Source: Sphingosinicella sp. | Lineage (GTDB): Bacteria; Pseudomonadota; Alphaproteobacteria; Sphingomonadales; Sphingomonadaceae | Direction of reading: 5' to 3' | DNA: 64,000 nt | NCBI GenBank assembly: GCA_013816585.1 | Contig: JACDEE010000002.1 | Coordinates: forward strand, 124,001-188,000 | Made by a program: the position numbers and the translations under genes | Part shown: positions 17,965-26,710 of the stretch, one piece after another | Position numbering within the stretch: the stretch's first letter is position 1 | Layout of the letters: each line of letters starts with the position of its first letter | The notes under the pieces: generated by a model | The model's input: only the letters and a program-made list of their open reading frames with translations | The model's database searches: none | Told to the model about the DNA's origin: nothing

Positions 17965-19017
17965 TCAACGTGCCACGGCATCCGCGAGCAGGCCGACCGA
18001 CAGCGCGTAGAAATTCGAACAATTATAATCGAGGATCGCGCGATAATTATTGGTCAGCAAATAGGCGGTCCGGCCCGGGCCGTCCGGCTCGATCAATGTC
18101 GCGAATTCGCTATTGCCCGGCCAGCCACCACCCTGCGGGACCAGGCCCAGCGCACGCCATTCGGCCATGGTCCGCCAATTGCTGTGCCGTTCATGCACCC
18201 GCGGGCAGCGCGGACTGATGAGGCGTGTCGAGAGCCCGGCGCGGCTGAAACTGGACGGCACGGAGACTGGGATTCCCCAGGGCACACCTGGCTTCCAGCC
18301 CGCATTGCTGAGATAATTGGCGATAGAGGCCAGGGCGTCGATCTCGCTCGACCAGATATTGGCGCGTCCGTCGCCATCGGCATCGACTCCCAGACGCAGG
18401 AACATGCTCGGCAAAAATTGCGGGTAGCCGGTGGCACCGGCCCAACTTCCCTTCAGCTGACTGCGCGCATAGCCGCGATCGACAAGTTTCAGCGTGGCGA
18501 TGAATTCGTCGGCGAAGAGCTGCCGGCGGCGCCCCTCATAAGCGAGCGTCGCGAGCGAATTGAGCAGGTCAAAATCGCCGGTGACCGCGCCGTAGCTGGT
18601 CTCATGCCCCCATATCGCCACCATGATCGACGGATGGACTCCGTAACGGCGCCCGATCTCGTTCAGGCGGCCGATATTGGCGGCATAGCGGCTGCGGCCG
18701 CGGCTGATCAGGTCCGCGCTCACGTGCCGCTCGCGATAGGGAGCGAAAGCGGGAACGGCGGAACCTCCGCTCGCTCCGCCCGGCTGGGCTCGATCCAGTT
18801 CCACCGTGCGGGCGCTGAATTCCAGTGTGGGGAAGATGCGGTCGATCGTGGCCTGGCGTATCCCGGCCCTTTGCGCCTCGACGCGAAGTTGCGGAAGATA
18901 GGCCTGGAAGCCCGCCTGGGTGTAGTTGCTTTGTGCGTAGGCAGCGCTGCCGACAGTGGCGGGCGGAGGCACGTAGGCCGCGAGGACGATCGCGATAACC
19001 TGGCTTACCAAACGCAT
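17965..19017 (-). CDS. Lytic murein transglycosylase, MltB family
   Basis: Cleaves peptidoglycan glycan strands to 1,6-anhydromuropeptides. The MltB (SLT2) signature WGHETSYGAVTGDFDLLNSL carries the catalytic Glu. AYEGRRRQLFADEFIATL and a C-terminal SLT-like segment follow. A signal peptide runs to about residue 30 and no lipobox cysteine is seen, so it is probably soluble in the periplasm. I prefer ATG 19017, preceded by AGGA at five bases, over GTG 19029. It lies 89 bases upstream of the carboxypeptidase gene, a sensible cell-wall pairing. Confidence 0.9.
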   Translation of the reverse strand: MRLVSQVIAIVLAAYVPPPATVGSAAYAQSNYTQAGFQAYLPQLRVEAQRAGIRQATIDRIFPTLEFSARTVELDRAQPGGASGGSAVPAFAPYRERHVSADLISRGRSRYAANIGRLNEIGRRYGVHPSIMVAIWGHETSYGAVTGDFDLLNSLATLAYEGRRRQLFADEFIATLKLVDRGYARSQLKGSWAGATGYPQFLPSMFLRLGVDADGDGRANIWSSEIDALASIANYLSNAGWKPGVPWGIPVSVPSSFSRAGLSTRLISPRCPRVHERHSNWRTMAEWRALGLVPQGGGWPGNSEFATLIEPDGPGRTAYLLTNNYRAILDYNCSNFYALSVGLLADAVAR

Positions 19018-19087
19018 ATTCTTCCTCACAAACGCAAACTCACCTGCGGCATAAGCGCGCCGAATCCAATAGCGTTCCGCCTATATC

Positions 19088-19117
19088 TTGCACCAACCGG
19101 CGCTTGGCGACTAAGGC
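19088..19117 (+). promoter_or_regulatory. Candidate promoter for tRNA-Ser
   Basis: TTGCAC (19088-19093), an 18-base spacer and TAAGGC (19112-19117) end nine bases before the mature tRNA 5' end, a typical distance for a stable-RNA promoter. Assigned by eye. Confidence 0.4.
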
Positions 19118-19126
19118 GCGGGAGAC

Positions 19127-19216
<90 letters not shown>

Positions 19217-19219
19217 AAA

Positions 19220-19243
19220 GCCGTCCGAAGGGGCGGCCTTTTT
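19220..19243 (+). terminator. Rho-independent terminator after tRNA-Ser
   Basis: GCCGTCC-GAAG-GGGCGGC forms a seven-base stem with one G-T pair and a tetraloop. CTTTTT follows directly, four bases after the tRNA CCA end. Confidence 0.8.
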
Positions 19244-19323
19244 GGCGGATTGGTGAGGCTTAGAACCCACCTGGGTTCGGAGCCGAAGCCGCCAGGCGAA
19301 GACGGGCGAAGCAAAGCGAGCCC

Positions 19324-19339
19324 AATCCCATCCTCTCCG
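19324..19339 (+). repeat. Degenerate copy of the tRNA-Ser 3' end
   Basis: AATCCCATCCTCTCCG here differs by one base from AATCCCACCCTCTCCG at 19198-19213, the T-arm and acceptor end of the tRNA, 126 bases upstream. Such duplications are left by integration at tRNA genes or by tRNA gene decay. No integrase is present nearby. The rest of 19244-19523 holds no gene that I can see. Confidence 0.4.
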
Positions 19340-19523
19340 GTGCCGCCTCGCCGTCCGTAGTCAATAACCGCACCCGGCCCCGATGAACCCTTAGCCCCCT
19401 TCGTGCGCTATACTTGAATACAAGGCGCGCGTGCGTCACCACTAGAGGCAAATCGTCGCTCTTGCCGGCGAGAGAGGGAGGTTGAGTGGCCCGATTTCTT
19501 TTCCCCCAAGGGGTTAAAAGCTG

Positions 19524-21344
19524 ATGGAGGAAGAAGGTCGCCCGCGCACCAGGATCGCCCTGCTCGACGATGCCGCGGAGCGGTATCGCCAGATCCTGAA
19601 CGCCGCCAAGGACGGCATCATCGCCATGGATCCCGAAGGGTGCATTGACGGGGTGAACCCCGAAATCGAACAAATGTTCGGCTATTCGGAGGATAACCTG
19701 ATCGGCCAGGGGATTGGCGTGCTGTATGCCAGGAGGCCGGCGCCAAACGAAGTGGATGCGTTCCTGCAATTGGTGAGAAGCCAACCCGAAAGCACGAACC
19801 GAGAATTCGTGGGCAGGAGAAATGACGGCACAACCTTGCTGTGCGACGTCGCGGTCACGCCCATGCAGTTGTCGACCGGAGTCCATTATGTCGCCATCGT
19901 CCGCGACATTACCGAGCGGAGGCGGATAGAGGAAGTAAAGGACCAGTTCGTAGCGACGGTCAGCCACGAATTGCGGACCCCCCTCACTTCCATCGCCGGA
20001 TCGCTTGGCCTTCTGGTGGGCGGCGCTGGCGGAGAGCTGCCCGCGACAGCGATACGCCTGATCAAGATAGCGCACAGCAATAGCGAGCGTCTGGTGCGAT
20101 TGATCAACGACATATTGGATGTGGAAAAGATTGAATCCGGAAAGATGGTGTTCGAGCGACATCCAATCCTGCTGCAAACGCTGGTTACGCAGGGTATCGA
20201 CGCCACCTCGGGCTATGCGTCCCAGTATGACGTCAAGCTTGAACATCTGCCCGGAGCCGGGGACGCCTTGGTGATGGCCGATATGGATCGGCTTATGCAG
20301 GTGATGTCCAACCTCATTTCCAACGCGATAAAATTCTCCCCGAAGGGAGAGACAGTTTCGATCGGCGTCGAAAAAATCGAGAGCCGCTATCGAGTGACTG
20401 TCAGCAACAAGGGCCAGGGAATTCCCGAGGAGTTTCGAGGTCGCATTTTTTCGAGGTTTGCGCAGGCCGATGCTTCCTCCACGCGCCAGCAGGGTGGGAC
20501 CGGGCTGGGCCTTAACATCGTCCGGGAAATCATCACCAGGCTTGACGGAATTGTCGGCTTCGACAGCGTCCCAGGCGAAGGCGCGAGTTTCTACTTCGAG
20601 CTCCCGGCGGCGCCTGGCGCGGAAGTATCGAAAAAAACCCAGGTGCTCATCTGCACCCCCAATGCCGAGGCGCCCAATGCGAAATTGCCGGCGGAACTCG
20701 AAGGCCGCGTCAGGTTTGCGGGCACTCCGGACGAATTACGAAATCTGGTAGATTCGGACAAATTCTCTGCAATCGTGCTGGATCTGCAGCTTACCGACAA
20801 AGACAGGCTGGATATCATCAGGCAGATTCGCCAGGATCCGGCCAGCGTGGGTACGCCGATCATCCTGATGTCGGATTCCACGCAGGGGAAAGAAAACGCC
20901 CTGCCAGTCCAGTCCATCCTGGAATGGCTTCACGAGCCTGTGGAGGGCGCCGACCGGTCTACTGGCAGAAGCGACCGAGACTCGGGCGTGCCGCGCATCC
21001 TCCATGTCGAGGACGACAGGGATATATTAAGCATCATCGCCGATGCCTTTGGCAAGGATGTCGAAATCGTGGCCGCGGTAAATCTGACCGAGGCCCGGGC
21101 AGCTCTCAGCGAACAGACATTCGATGTCGTCATCCTGGATTTGATGCTGGAAACCGAGTCGGGGCTGGATCTATTGCCTGAGCTTCGGCGCGCCCAAACC
21201 CCGCCCGTGCCTGTGGTCATTTTCAGCGGCAATGATGTGGGTCCCGAAGCTGCGAGCGCCGTAGACGCGGTGCTGACCAAATCACGAGTCAGCCTGGCCC
21301 AGGTAGTGCGAACCGTGCATTCTCTTATCAAGGACAGCGGTTAG
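19524..21344 (+). CDS. PAS sensor hybrid histidine kinase with degenerate and intact receivers
   Basis: A 606-residue soluble hybrid kinase. A PAS domain (about 20-130) is followed by HisKA with H148 (TVSHELRTP), then HATPase_c with N267 (NLISNAIKFSPKG) and GTGLGLNI. The first receiver-like domain (about 372-470) lacks the N-terminal acidic pair (VLICTPN) but keeps D420 in VLDLQL. The second receiver (about 490-606) is intact, with D497/D498, D539 and K586. No membrane segment is seen, so it senses a cytoplasmic cue or redox through PAS. A single-domain response regulator follows 76 bases downstream. Confidence 0.9.
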   Translation: MEEEGRPRTRIALLDDAAERYRQILNAAKDGIIAMDPEGCIDGVNPEIEQMFGYSEDNLIGQGIGVLYARRPAPNEVDAFLQLVRSQPESTNREFVGRRNDGTTLLCDVAVTPMQLSTGVHYVAIVRDITERRRIEEVKDQFVATVSHELRTPLTSIAGSLGLLVGGAGGELPATAIRLIKIAHSNSERLVRLINDILDVEKIESGKMVFERHPILLQTLVTQGIDATSGYASQYDVKLEHLPGAGDALVMADMDRLMQVMSNLISNAIKFSPKGETVSIGVEKIESRYRVTVSNKGQGIPEEFRGRIFSRFAQADASSTRQQGGTGLGLNIVREIITRLDGIVGFDSVPGEGASFYFELPAAPGAEVSKKTQVLICTPNAEAPNAKLPAELEGRVRFAGTPDELRNLVDSDKFSAIVLDLQLTDKDRLDIIRQIRQDPASVGTPIILMSDSTQGKENALPVQSILEWLHEPVEGADRSTGRSDRDSGVPRILHVEDDRDILSIIADAFGKDVEIVAAVNLTEARAALSEQTFDVVILDLMLETESGLDLLPELRRAQTPPVPVVIFSGNDVGPEAASAVDAVLTKSRVSLAQVVRTVHSLIKDSG

Positions 21345-21420
21345 CTTTCATTTTACGTAAGGGCTCGCGAGCAGCTAGGCACGCCCGACACCGATGGAGC
21401 CAGAGAGGACCAATTGCGAC

Positions 21421-21801
21421 GTGGCTCGAATAATATTCGCCGATGATGACGAGCTCTTGCGCGATGTGGTTCTCGCAACCCTCAGCGCCGCAGGCTACGT
21501 CGTTGGCGTGGTGCCTGATGGAGAGACGGCGGTGAGGGCGGTGATCCTCAAACGGCCGGATCTCGTCATCCTTGATGTGATGATGCCGGGAATTGGCGGC
21601 GTCGAGGCCGTGCGGCAGATCCGGGGGTCGGAAGTCGGCTACGAAATACCGATATTGATGCTGTCGGCGCGGGGGCACGAAGGGGATGTGCAAATCGCGC
21701 TGAGGGCCGGGGCCGACGATTATCTCAAAAAACCGTTCGATCCGGACCAGTTAATCGCCCGCGCCGAAGTACTCCTGGCGGAGCGCAAGCGAAGCTTTTG
21801 A
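21421..21801 (+). CDS. Single-domain response regulator
   Basis: A receiver domain with no output domain. FADDDE provides the acidic pocket, LVILDVMMPG the phospho-aspartate, LMLSARG the Ser switch and DYLKKPFDPDQL the lysine. I start at GTG 21421, which follows GAGAGGA by 11 bases and gives the usual opening VARIIFADDD. ATG 21394 would add nine residues and has no ribosome site. It probably relays phosphate with the hybrid kinase just upstream. The target is unknown. Confidence 0.88.
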   Translation: MARIIFADDDELLRDVVLATLSAAGYVVGVVPDGETAVRAVILKRPDLVILDVMMPGIGGVEAVRQIRGSEVGYEIPILMLSARGHEGDVQIALRAGADDYLKKPFDPDQLIARAEVLLAERKRSF

Positions 21802-21825
21802 GCCTCCGGTCAGGCTATGCGCCTC

Positions 21826-22776
21826 TCAGATAAGCTTGATTTCGCGCAGCCGCTGCAGCAGATAATCATGGGATCCGATCGGCTCCGGATAAAGGTTTTG
21901 TCGTTCTTCGCTGATGCAATTGGGCAGCGTCTCGATCACATATTCGGGCTGAAAATGCAGAAAGAACGGCGTCGAGAAGCGCGGCATGGACCGCCGCTCG
22001 GGCGCAGGATTGACCACACGGTGCGTGGTCGATGGGAGCACGTTGTTGGTCAGGCGCTGGAGCATGTCGCCAACATTGACGACCAGCGATCCAGGCGGTG
22101 GGTTGATCGGCAGCCAGCGGCCGTCGCGGTCCTTGACCTCCAGCCCCGCCTCTTCCGCGCCCAGCAGCATGGTGATCGTATTGATGTCTTCATGCGCGCC
22201 GGCGCGAACGCCGGGGGCATCGACCGGAACCGGCGGATAATGGAGCAGGCGAAGCACACTGTTGCCGTCCTTGACCGTGGGAACGAAGAAATCGTCCTCA
22301 AGCCGAAGATAGTGAGCCACCGCACGAAGCAACTTGCCGCCCATGGCGTCCAGGGCGTCATATAGGCCGAGCAGATCCTGCTTGAAGCCGGATATTTCGG
22401 CGGGCCAGATATTATCCTGCATATATTGGCGTAAGCGGCTCCCTTCCGGAAGCTCGCGGCCTACGTGCCAGAATTCCTTGAGGTCGGAGACCTTGGCATC
22501 CTTGGCCGTTTCGATGCCGAAAGGCGTATAGCCACGGGCACCGCCGCCGCCGGGAATATGGTAGGATCGCTTCACTTCATCCGGAAGCGCGAAAAACTCC
22601 TTGGTCTTCGCGGTGGCGCGGTCGATCACCTGCTGGTCGAGGCCATGATCGGCAACCACGGCAAAGCCGTATCGCTGAAACGAGGCTCCGAATGCTTGGG
22701 CGAAGTTCTCAAAATCGGTGTCGTACAATTTCATCGAAACGGGCTCGATGCCGGGAAGGGAATGTGCGCTGGCCAT
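21826..22776 (-). CDS. 2OG-Fe(II) oxygenase, isopenicillin N synthase-like
   Basis: A 316-residue double-stranded beta-helix dioxygenase. The N-terminal DIOX_N region (FAQAFGASFQRYGFAVVADHGLD) is followed by the Fe ligands in GAHEDINTITML and STTHRVVNP, where the R-x-S type 2-oxoglutarate site is read as RRSMPRFSTPFF. Bacterial members oxidise small molecules and most are uncharacterised. It converges on the response regulator and diverges from glutaryl-CoA dehydrogenase. I use ATG 22776; a TTG lies six bases earlier. Confidence 0.85.
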   Translation of the reverse strand: MASAHSLPGIEPVSMKLYDTDFENFAQAFGASFQRYGFAVVADHGLDQQVIDRATAKTKEFFALPDEVKRSYHIPGGGGARGYTPFGIETAKDAKVSDLKEFWHVGRELPEGSRLRQYMQDNIWPAEISGFKQDLLGLYDALDAMGGKLLRAVAHYLRLEDDFFVPTVKDGNSVLRLLHYPPVPVDAPGVRAGAHEDINTITMLLGAEEAGLEVKDRDGRWLPINPPPGSLVVNVGDMLQRLTNNVLPSTTHRVVNPAPERRSMPRFSTPFFLHFQPEYVIETLPNCISEERQNLYPEPIGSHDYLLQRLREIKLI

Positions 22777-22885
22777 GAGCAACTATAACCAAAACAGGGG
22801 CCGTGGCGCGACAGAAAATTGCGCCCCCCTTCCCACTTTCGCTTCCAGCGGCTAGGCGGCGAGGGTCATATTCGTGAGGAACCCG

Positions 22886-24076
22886 ATGGCCCAACCGACC
22901 ACCCTGCCCTTCGACTGGGCGGATGCCTTTGCCCTGGATACGCAGCTCACCGACGAGGAACGGCTCGTCCGCGATACCGCCAGGGGCTATGCGCAGGAAA
23001 AGCTGCAGCCGCGGGTCACCGACGCCTATCTCGAAGAGAATTTCGATCGTTCGATCATGACCGAGATGGGCGAATTGGGCCTGCTGGGCGCCACGATTCC
23101 GACCGAATATGGCGGTGCCGGACTCAATTATGTGAGCTATGGCCTGGTCGCGCGTGAAGTCGAGCGCGTGGATTCAGGCTATCGGTCGGCAATGTCGGTC
23201 CAATCCTCTTTGGTCATGTATCCAATCCATGCCTATGGCTCGGAGGAGCAGAGGAATAAATATCTTCCGAAACTCGCCACCGGGGAATGGATCGGATGCT
23301 TCGGCCTGACCGAACCGGATGCGGGATCGGATCCAGGCGGAATGCGCACCCGGGCGCAGAAGGTCGATGGTGGTTATCTTCTGTCCGGGTCCAAGATGTG
23401 GATCACCAACTCGCCGATCGCCGACGTCTTCGTGGTGTGGGCAAAATCGGACGAGCATGACGGGCAGATCAGGGGCTTCGTCCTGGAAAAAGGCATGAAA
23501 GGCCTTTCGGCTCCGGCGTTGAAACAGAAATTGTCCCTGAGGGCGTCGATCACCGGTGAAGTGGTGATGGACGAGGTCGAAGTTCCGGACGAAAATCTTC
23601 TTCCCAACGTCAGCGGCCTCAAGGGACCGTTCGGGTGCCTCAACCGCGCCCGCTACGGCATCGCCTGGGGTTCGATGGGCGCGGCCGAGGCCTGCTATCA
23701 CGCGGCGCGCCAATATACCCTCGAACGAAAGCAATTCGGCCGGCCGCTCGCCGCGACGCAGTTGGTGCAGATGAAGCTTGCCAATATGATTACCGAAATC
23801 ACGCTTGGGCTTCAGGCCGCGCTTCGGGTCGGCAGGCGCCTGGACGAAGGCGAACTCATTCCCGAGACGATCAGCCTCATCAAGCGCAATAATGTCGGCA
23901 AGGCGCTGGATATCGCGCGGGTCGCGCGGGATATGCATGGCGGGAACGGGATCAGCGCCGAATTCCAGGTGATGCGCCACGCCGCCAACCTTGAGACGGT
24001 CAACACCTATGAAGGCACGCACGACGTTCATGGCCTGATCCTGGGCCGGGCGATCACTGGAATTGCGGCCTTCTGA
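22886..24076 (+). CDS. gcdH: Glutaryl-CoA dehydrogenase
   Basis: FAD enzyme converting glutaryl-CoA to crotonyl-CoA in lysine, hydroxylysine and tryptophan breakdown. The acyl-CoA dehydrogenase signatures [14 protein letters not shown] and [33 protein letters not shown] are present. The catalytic glutamate is in YEGTHD, the placement typical of GcdH. The [20 protein letters not shown] segment is also GcdH-like. ATG 22886 follows AGGAA by five bases, so I prefer it to GTG 22874. The CoA-transferase gene follows after one base. Confidence 0.93.
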   Translation: MAQPTTLPFDWADAFALDTQLTDEERLVRDTARGYAQEKLQPRVTDAYLEENFDRSIMTEMGELGLLGATIPTEYGGAGLNYVSYGLVAREVERVDSGYRSAMSVQSSLVMYPIHAYGSEEQRNKYLPKLATGEWIGCFGLTEPDAGSDPGGMRTRAQKVDGGYLLSGSKMWITNSPIADVFVVWAKSDEHDGQIRGFVLEKGMKGLSAPALKQKLSLRASITGEVVMDEVEVPDENLLPNVSGLKGPFGCLNRARYGIAWGSMGAAEACYHAARQYTLERKQFGRPLAATQLVQMKLANMITEITLGLQAALRVGRRLDEGELIPETISLIKRNNVGKALDIARVARDMHGGNGISAEFQVMRHAANLETVNTYEGTHDVHGLILGRAITGIAAF

Positions 24077-24077
24077 C

Positions 24078-25226
24078 ATGGACAAGCCGCTCGCCGGGCT
24101 GAAGGTTCTGGAGCTCGCGCGGATTTTGGCGGGTCCCTGGGCCGGCCAATTGCTGGCGGACCTCGGCGCCCAGGTGATCAAGGTCGAACGTCCCGGCACC
24201 GGCGACGATACGCGCCAATGGGGGCCTCCATTCATCACCGGGCCCGGCGGCGAAGATCTGGGCGCGGCCTATTTTCACGCCTGCAACAGGGGCAAGCAAT
24301 CAATCGCGATTGATCTGGAGAGCGGGCAAGGACAGGATCAGGTGCGCTCGCTTGCGGCCGATGCAGACGTGGTGATCGAGAATTTCAAGGTGGGCGGCCT
24401 GCAGCGCTTCGGGCTCGACTTTCAATCGCTTGCCAAGACCAATCCGGGGCTCGTTTATTGTTCGATCACCGGCTTTGGCCAGGACGGGCCTTATGCCCCC
24501 CGCGCCGGATATGATTTCATCATCCAGGGAATGGGCGGTGCCATGTCGCTGACCGGAGAACCGCACGGCGAACCGCAGAAGAGCGGCGTTGCCTATGCCG
24601 ACCTGTTCACGGGCCTTTATTCGACCGTCGCGATCCTGGCGGCGCTTCGGGACCGGGACCGGACGGGCAAGGGAGCTCATATCGACATGGCCCTGCTCGA
24701 CACGCAGGTTGCCGTACTGGGTAATCAGGCGCTGAACTTCCTGGCTTCGGGCAGCGTGCCCCGACGGATGGGTAATGGCCACGCCAATCTCGTTCCCTAT
24801 CAGGCCTTCAAGGTTTCCGACGGGGAAGTGATCGTCGCCGTCGGCAACGACCGTCAGTTCGAGCGTCTGTGCACGATCCTGGGCCTTTCCGAACTGGCGG
24901 CGGATGAGCGATTCCAGACCAATCCGCAGCGAGTGCTCAATCGGCTTATCCTCATCCCGCTGCTTCAGGAGGTGATGAGCAAACGCGGGCGGTCCGAATT
25001 TTACGAGGCGCTCGAAAATGCCGGCATTCCGGCAGGGCCGATCAATCCGCTGGACGCGGTATTCGCAGATCCTCAGGTAACCGCCCGCGGAATGCAGCTG
25101 GACCTGGATGGAGTACCGGGACTCGCCTCCCCCATCGTGATCGATGGCAAGCGCCAGGTCTCCGATAGGGCGAGCCCCGCATTGGACGGCGACGGAGACG
25201 AGCTTCGCGGCCCATCTGCCGCCTGA
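24078..25226 (+). CDS. CaiB/BaiF CoA-transferase, probable glutarate CoA-transferase
   Basis: A 382-residue family III CoA-transferase. It shows LAGLKVLELARILAGPWAGQLLADLGAQVIKVE at the start, GYDFIIQGMGGAMSLTG, and the catalytic aspartate in VAYADLFTG. It sits one base after gcdH, the placement of the enzyme that activates glutarate with succinyl-CoA (SUGCT/GcdG type). That is the likely substrate by context, not by sequence alone. Its TGA abuts the TCA of the convergent cupin gene, forming TGATCA. Confidence 0.88.
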   Translation: MDKPLAGLKVLELARILAGPWAGQLLADLGAQVIKVERPGTGDDTRQWGPPFITGPGGEDLGAAYFHACNRGKQSIAIDLESGQGQDQVRSLAADADVVIENFKVGGLQRFGLDFQSLAKTNPGLVYCSITGFGQDGPYAPRAGYDFIIQGMGGAMSLTGEPHGEPQKSGVAYADLFTGLYSTVAILAALRDRDRTGKGAHIDMALLDTQVAVLGNQALNFLASGSVPRRMGNGHANLVPYQAFKVSDGEVIVAVGNDRQFERLCTILGLSELAADERFQTNPQRVLNRLILIPLLQEVMSKRGRSEFYEALENAGIPAGPINPLDAVFADPQVTARGMQLDLDGVPGLASPIVIDGKRQVSDRASPALDGDGDELRGPSAA

Positions 25227-25553
25227 TCAATCGACCTTCAGCGTGGTGGCGTCCGCACGCTCGATAGTGAGGTTGACGGAACGGGGTCCGATTGGGCTCG
25301 TCCGGTGGACCGCGCCGGCGGGCACCGTCAGCATCTGCCCCGGGCCGAGCTCTACCTTGCGGTCTTTGAATTCGATCAGTAATCCCCCTTCCAGCACGTG
25401 GAAGACCTCGTCGGAATCGGGATGGCTGTGCCAGTAGAAAGGTTCGGTCATGACGCTGATCCGGACGACATGATCATTCACTTCGCCGACCACGAAGTTG
25501 GTATAGGAATCCTGGATCGAATTCGCGATTTGCGTCAGATCCGCTTTATCCAT
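25227..25553 (-). CDS. Cupin domain protein
   Basis: A small (108 aa) single cupin barrel. The metal-site motif is FYWHSHPDSDEVFHVLEGGLLIEF, and the second motif is PGQMLTVPAGAVHRT. I start at ATG 25553 (MDKADLTQIAN), which follows GGAGG by five bases. ATG 25574, overlapping the GNAT stop as ATGA, is an alternative adding seven residues. The track's 191-residue version is not supported. Function is unknown; members bind small ligands or act as metal-dependent dioxygenases or isomerases. Confidence 0.85.
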   Translation of the reverse strand: MDKADLTQIANSIQDSYTNFVVGEVNDHVVRISVMTEPFYWHSHPDSDEVFHVLEGGLLIEFKDRKVELGPGQMLTVPAGAVHRTSPIGPRSVNLTIERADATTLKVD

Positions 25554-25570
25554 CGATCCCTCCCTGCTGG

Positions 25571-26110
25571 TCATGGCGCTCTCGCGGTGTGGCGGAAGAT
25601 CAGGGTTGGGCGATTCTTGTAAACGGTTTCGACAGCCTGGACGAACCCCGCCTTCTGCGCGACGCGGATCGAGGGCGTATTTTCGGGATTGATGATGCAG
25701 GCATATTCGGGCGCTTCGAGATGCGCCCTCCCCCATTCCATTGCCCTGGTCACGGCTTCGCTCGCAAAGCCTTTTCCATGACACCAGGGATCGAGCACCC
25801 ACCCCATTTCGGGAACACCCTCGATGGAAGGCGTAAGATCGCGATGAAAATCGCCGAAGCCCACGTCTCCCACGAACCGGCCGGTCGATTTATCCTCGAC
25901 CGACCAGAAGCCGTATCCAAGCATCGCCCATAAGCCCCGGTAGCGCAGGATGCGAGACCAGACATCTTCACGCGTAAAGGATACGCCGCCGATATGCTCG
26001 ACAACCTGGGGATTGCTCCACATGGCCGTGGAGGCTTCGAGATCGTGGGCGGCAGGCGCGCGCAGGCGCAACCGCTCCGTTTCCAGGATCGGAATGCCGA
26101 TCGAGGTCAC
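25571..26110 (-). CDS. GNAT N-acetyltransferase (RimJ/RimL type)
   Basis: A 179-residue acetyltransferase with the opening ETERLRLRAPAAHDLEA. The acetyl-CoA-binding segment is MGWVLDPWCHGKGFASEAVTRAMEWG (Q/RxxGxG/A variant) and NTPSIRVAQKAGFV follows. The RimJ/L-like pattern fits acetylation of protein N-termini or small amines, but the substrate is not visible. It sits between rpmE and the cupin gene on the minus strand, overlapping the alternative cupin start. Confidence 0.9.
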   Translation of the reverse strand: MTSIGIPILETERLRLRAPAAHDLEASTAMWSNPQVVEHIGGVSFTREDVWSRILRYRGLWAMLGYGFWSVEDKSTGRFVGDVGFGDFHRDLTPSIEGVPEMGWVLDPWCHGKGFASEAVTRAMEWGRAHLEAPEYACIINPENTPSIRVAQKAGFVQAVETVYKNRPTLIFRHTARAP

Positions 26111-26116
26111 GAAGAC

Positions 26117-26347
26117 TTATTTCTTGCCGAGGGTCAGCCCGCCGAAACGCTTGTTAAAGCGCGCAACCTGGCCGCCCGTGTCGAGCATCTTGCCGTGGCC
26201 GCCGGTCCAAGCCGGATGCGAGGTCGGATCGATGTCGAGGGCCAGAGTGTCGCCTTCCTTGCCCCAGGTCGAACGGGTCTGGAAGCTGGTGCCGTCGGTC
26301 ATCTGGACGGTGATCATATGATAATCGGGATGCGTATCGGTCTTCAT
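26117..26347 (-). CDS. rpmE: 50S ribosomal protein L31
   Basis: A 76-residue L31 beginning [20 protein letters not shown] and ending [13 protein letters not shown]. It has no cysteines, so it is the zinc-free form common in alphaproteobacteria. The ATG at 26347 follows AGGA by eight bases. The track's 431-residue ORF is an unsupported extension upstream through the antisense of the riboswitch and btuB. The GNAT gene follows after six bases. Confidence 0.96.
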   Translation of the reverse strand: MKTDTHPDYHMITVQMTDGTSFQTRSTWGKEGDTLALDIDPTSHPAWTGGHGKMLDTGGQVARFNKRFGGLTLGKK

Positions 26348-26461
26348 GTCTGATTTTCCTGGGTTTTGACTGGTTCCGACCAGCCTCTGCGAAAGCGAAT
26401 GGGCCATTAACCGCTGGGGCGGCGATTGACAAGTCATGCTGCACCGCACTAGCCAAATCTT

Positions 26462-26604
26462 AGCGAAGGTGCCGCCTGTTAAAGGGCGGTGAAAAGGGAA
26501 GCCGGTGAAGATCCGGCGCTGTGCCCGCAACTGTAAGCGGATAGCTCCTCCCCTCCAATTGGGGAACGAGCATCGACCCGCAAGCCAGGAGACCTGCCTT
26601 CGTT
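26462..26604 (+). ncRNA. Cobalamin riboswitch
   Basis: The conserved core AAGGGAAGCCGGTGAAGATC is followed by GCTGTGCCCGCAACTGTAAGC and the B12 box AAGCCAGGAGACCTGCC. A closing helix P1 can be drawn from CGAAGG (26464-26469) with CCTTCG (26597-26602), extended by A-T and wobble pairs. It precedes btuB on the same strand. Cobalamin riboswitches normally lower expression of uptake genes when adenosylcobalamin is plentiful. Confidence 0.95.
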
Positions 26605-26670
26605 GTCGTCCGCATACGGCCGGGTCCAGCCTGCTATGCGTGGCATCGCCGGCAATTCGCGCCTGCGGTT

Positions 26671-26703
26671 CCTCCGAGACGGCAATCATGTCGTCAACGG
26701 AGG
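26671..26703 (+). promoter_or_regulatory. Ribosome-site hairpin in the btuB leader
   Basis: CCTCCG (26671-26676) is perfectly complementary to CGGAGG (26698-26703), the btuB ribosome site seven bases before the ATG. The hairpin would hide the site. CCTTCGTTG (26597-26605), part of the aptamer's closing helix, can also pair with CAACGGAGG (26695-26703) over nine bases with one wobble. Translational rather than terminator-based control is therefore likely. Confidence 0.5.
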
Positions 26704-26710
26704 TATATAT

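Noticed and set aside
19260-20246. A 328-residue minus-strand ORF over the hybrid kinase start
   Set aside because: Shadow frame; the PAS and HisKA motifs are on the plus strand.
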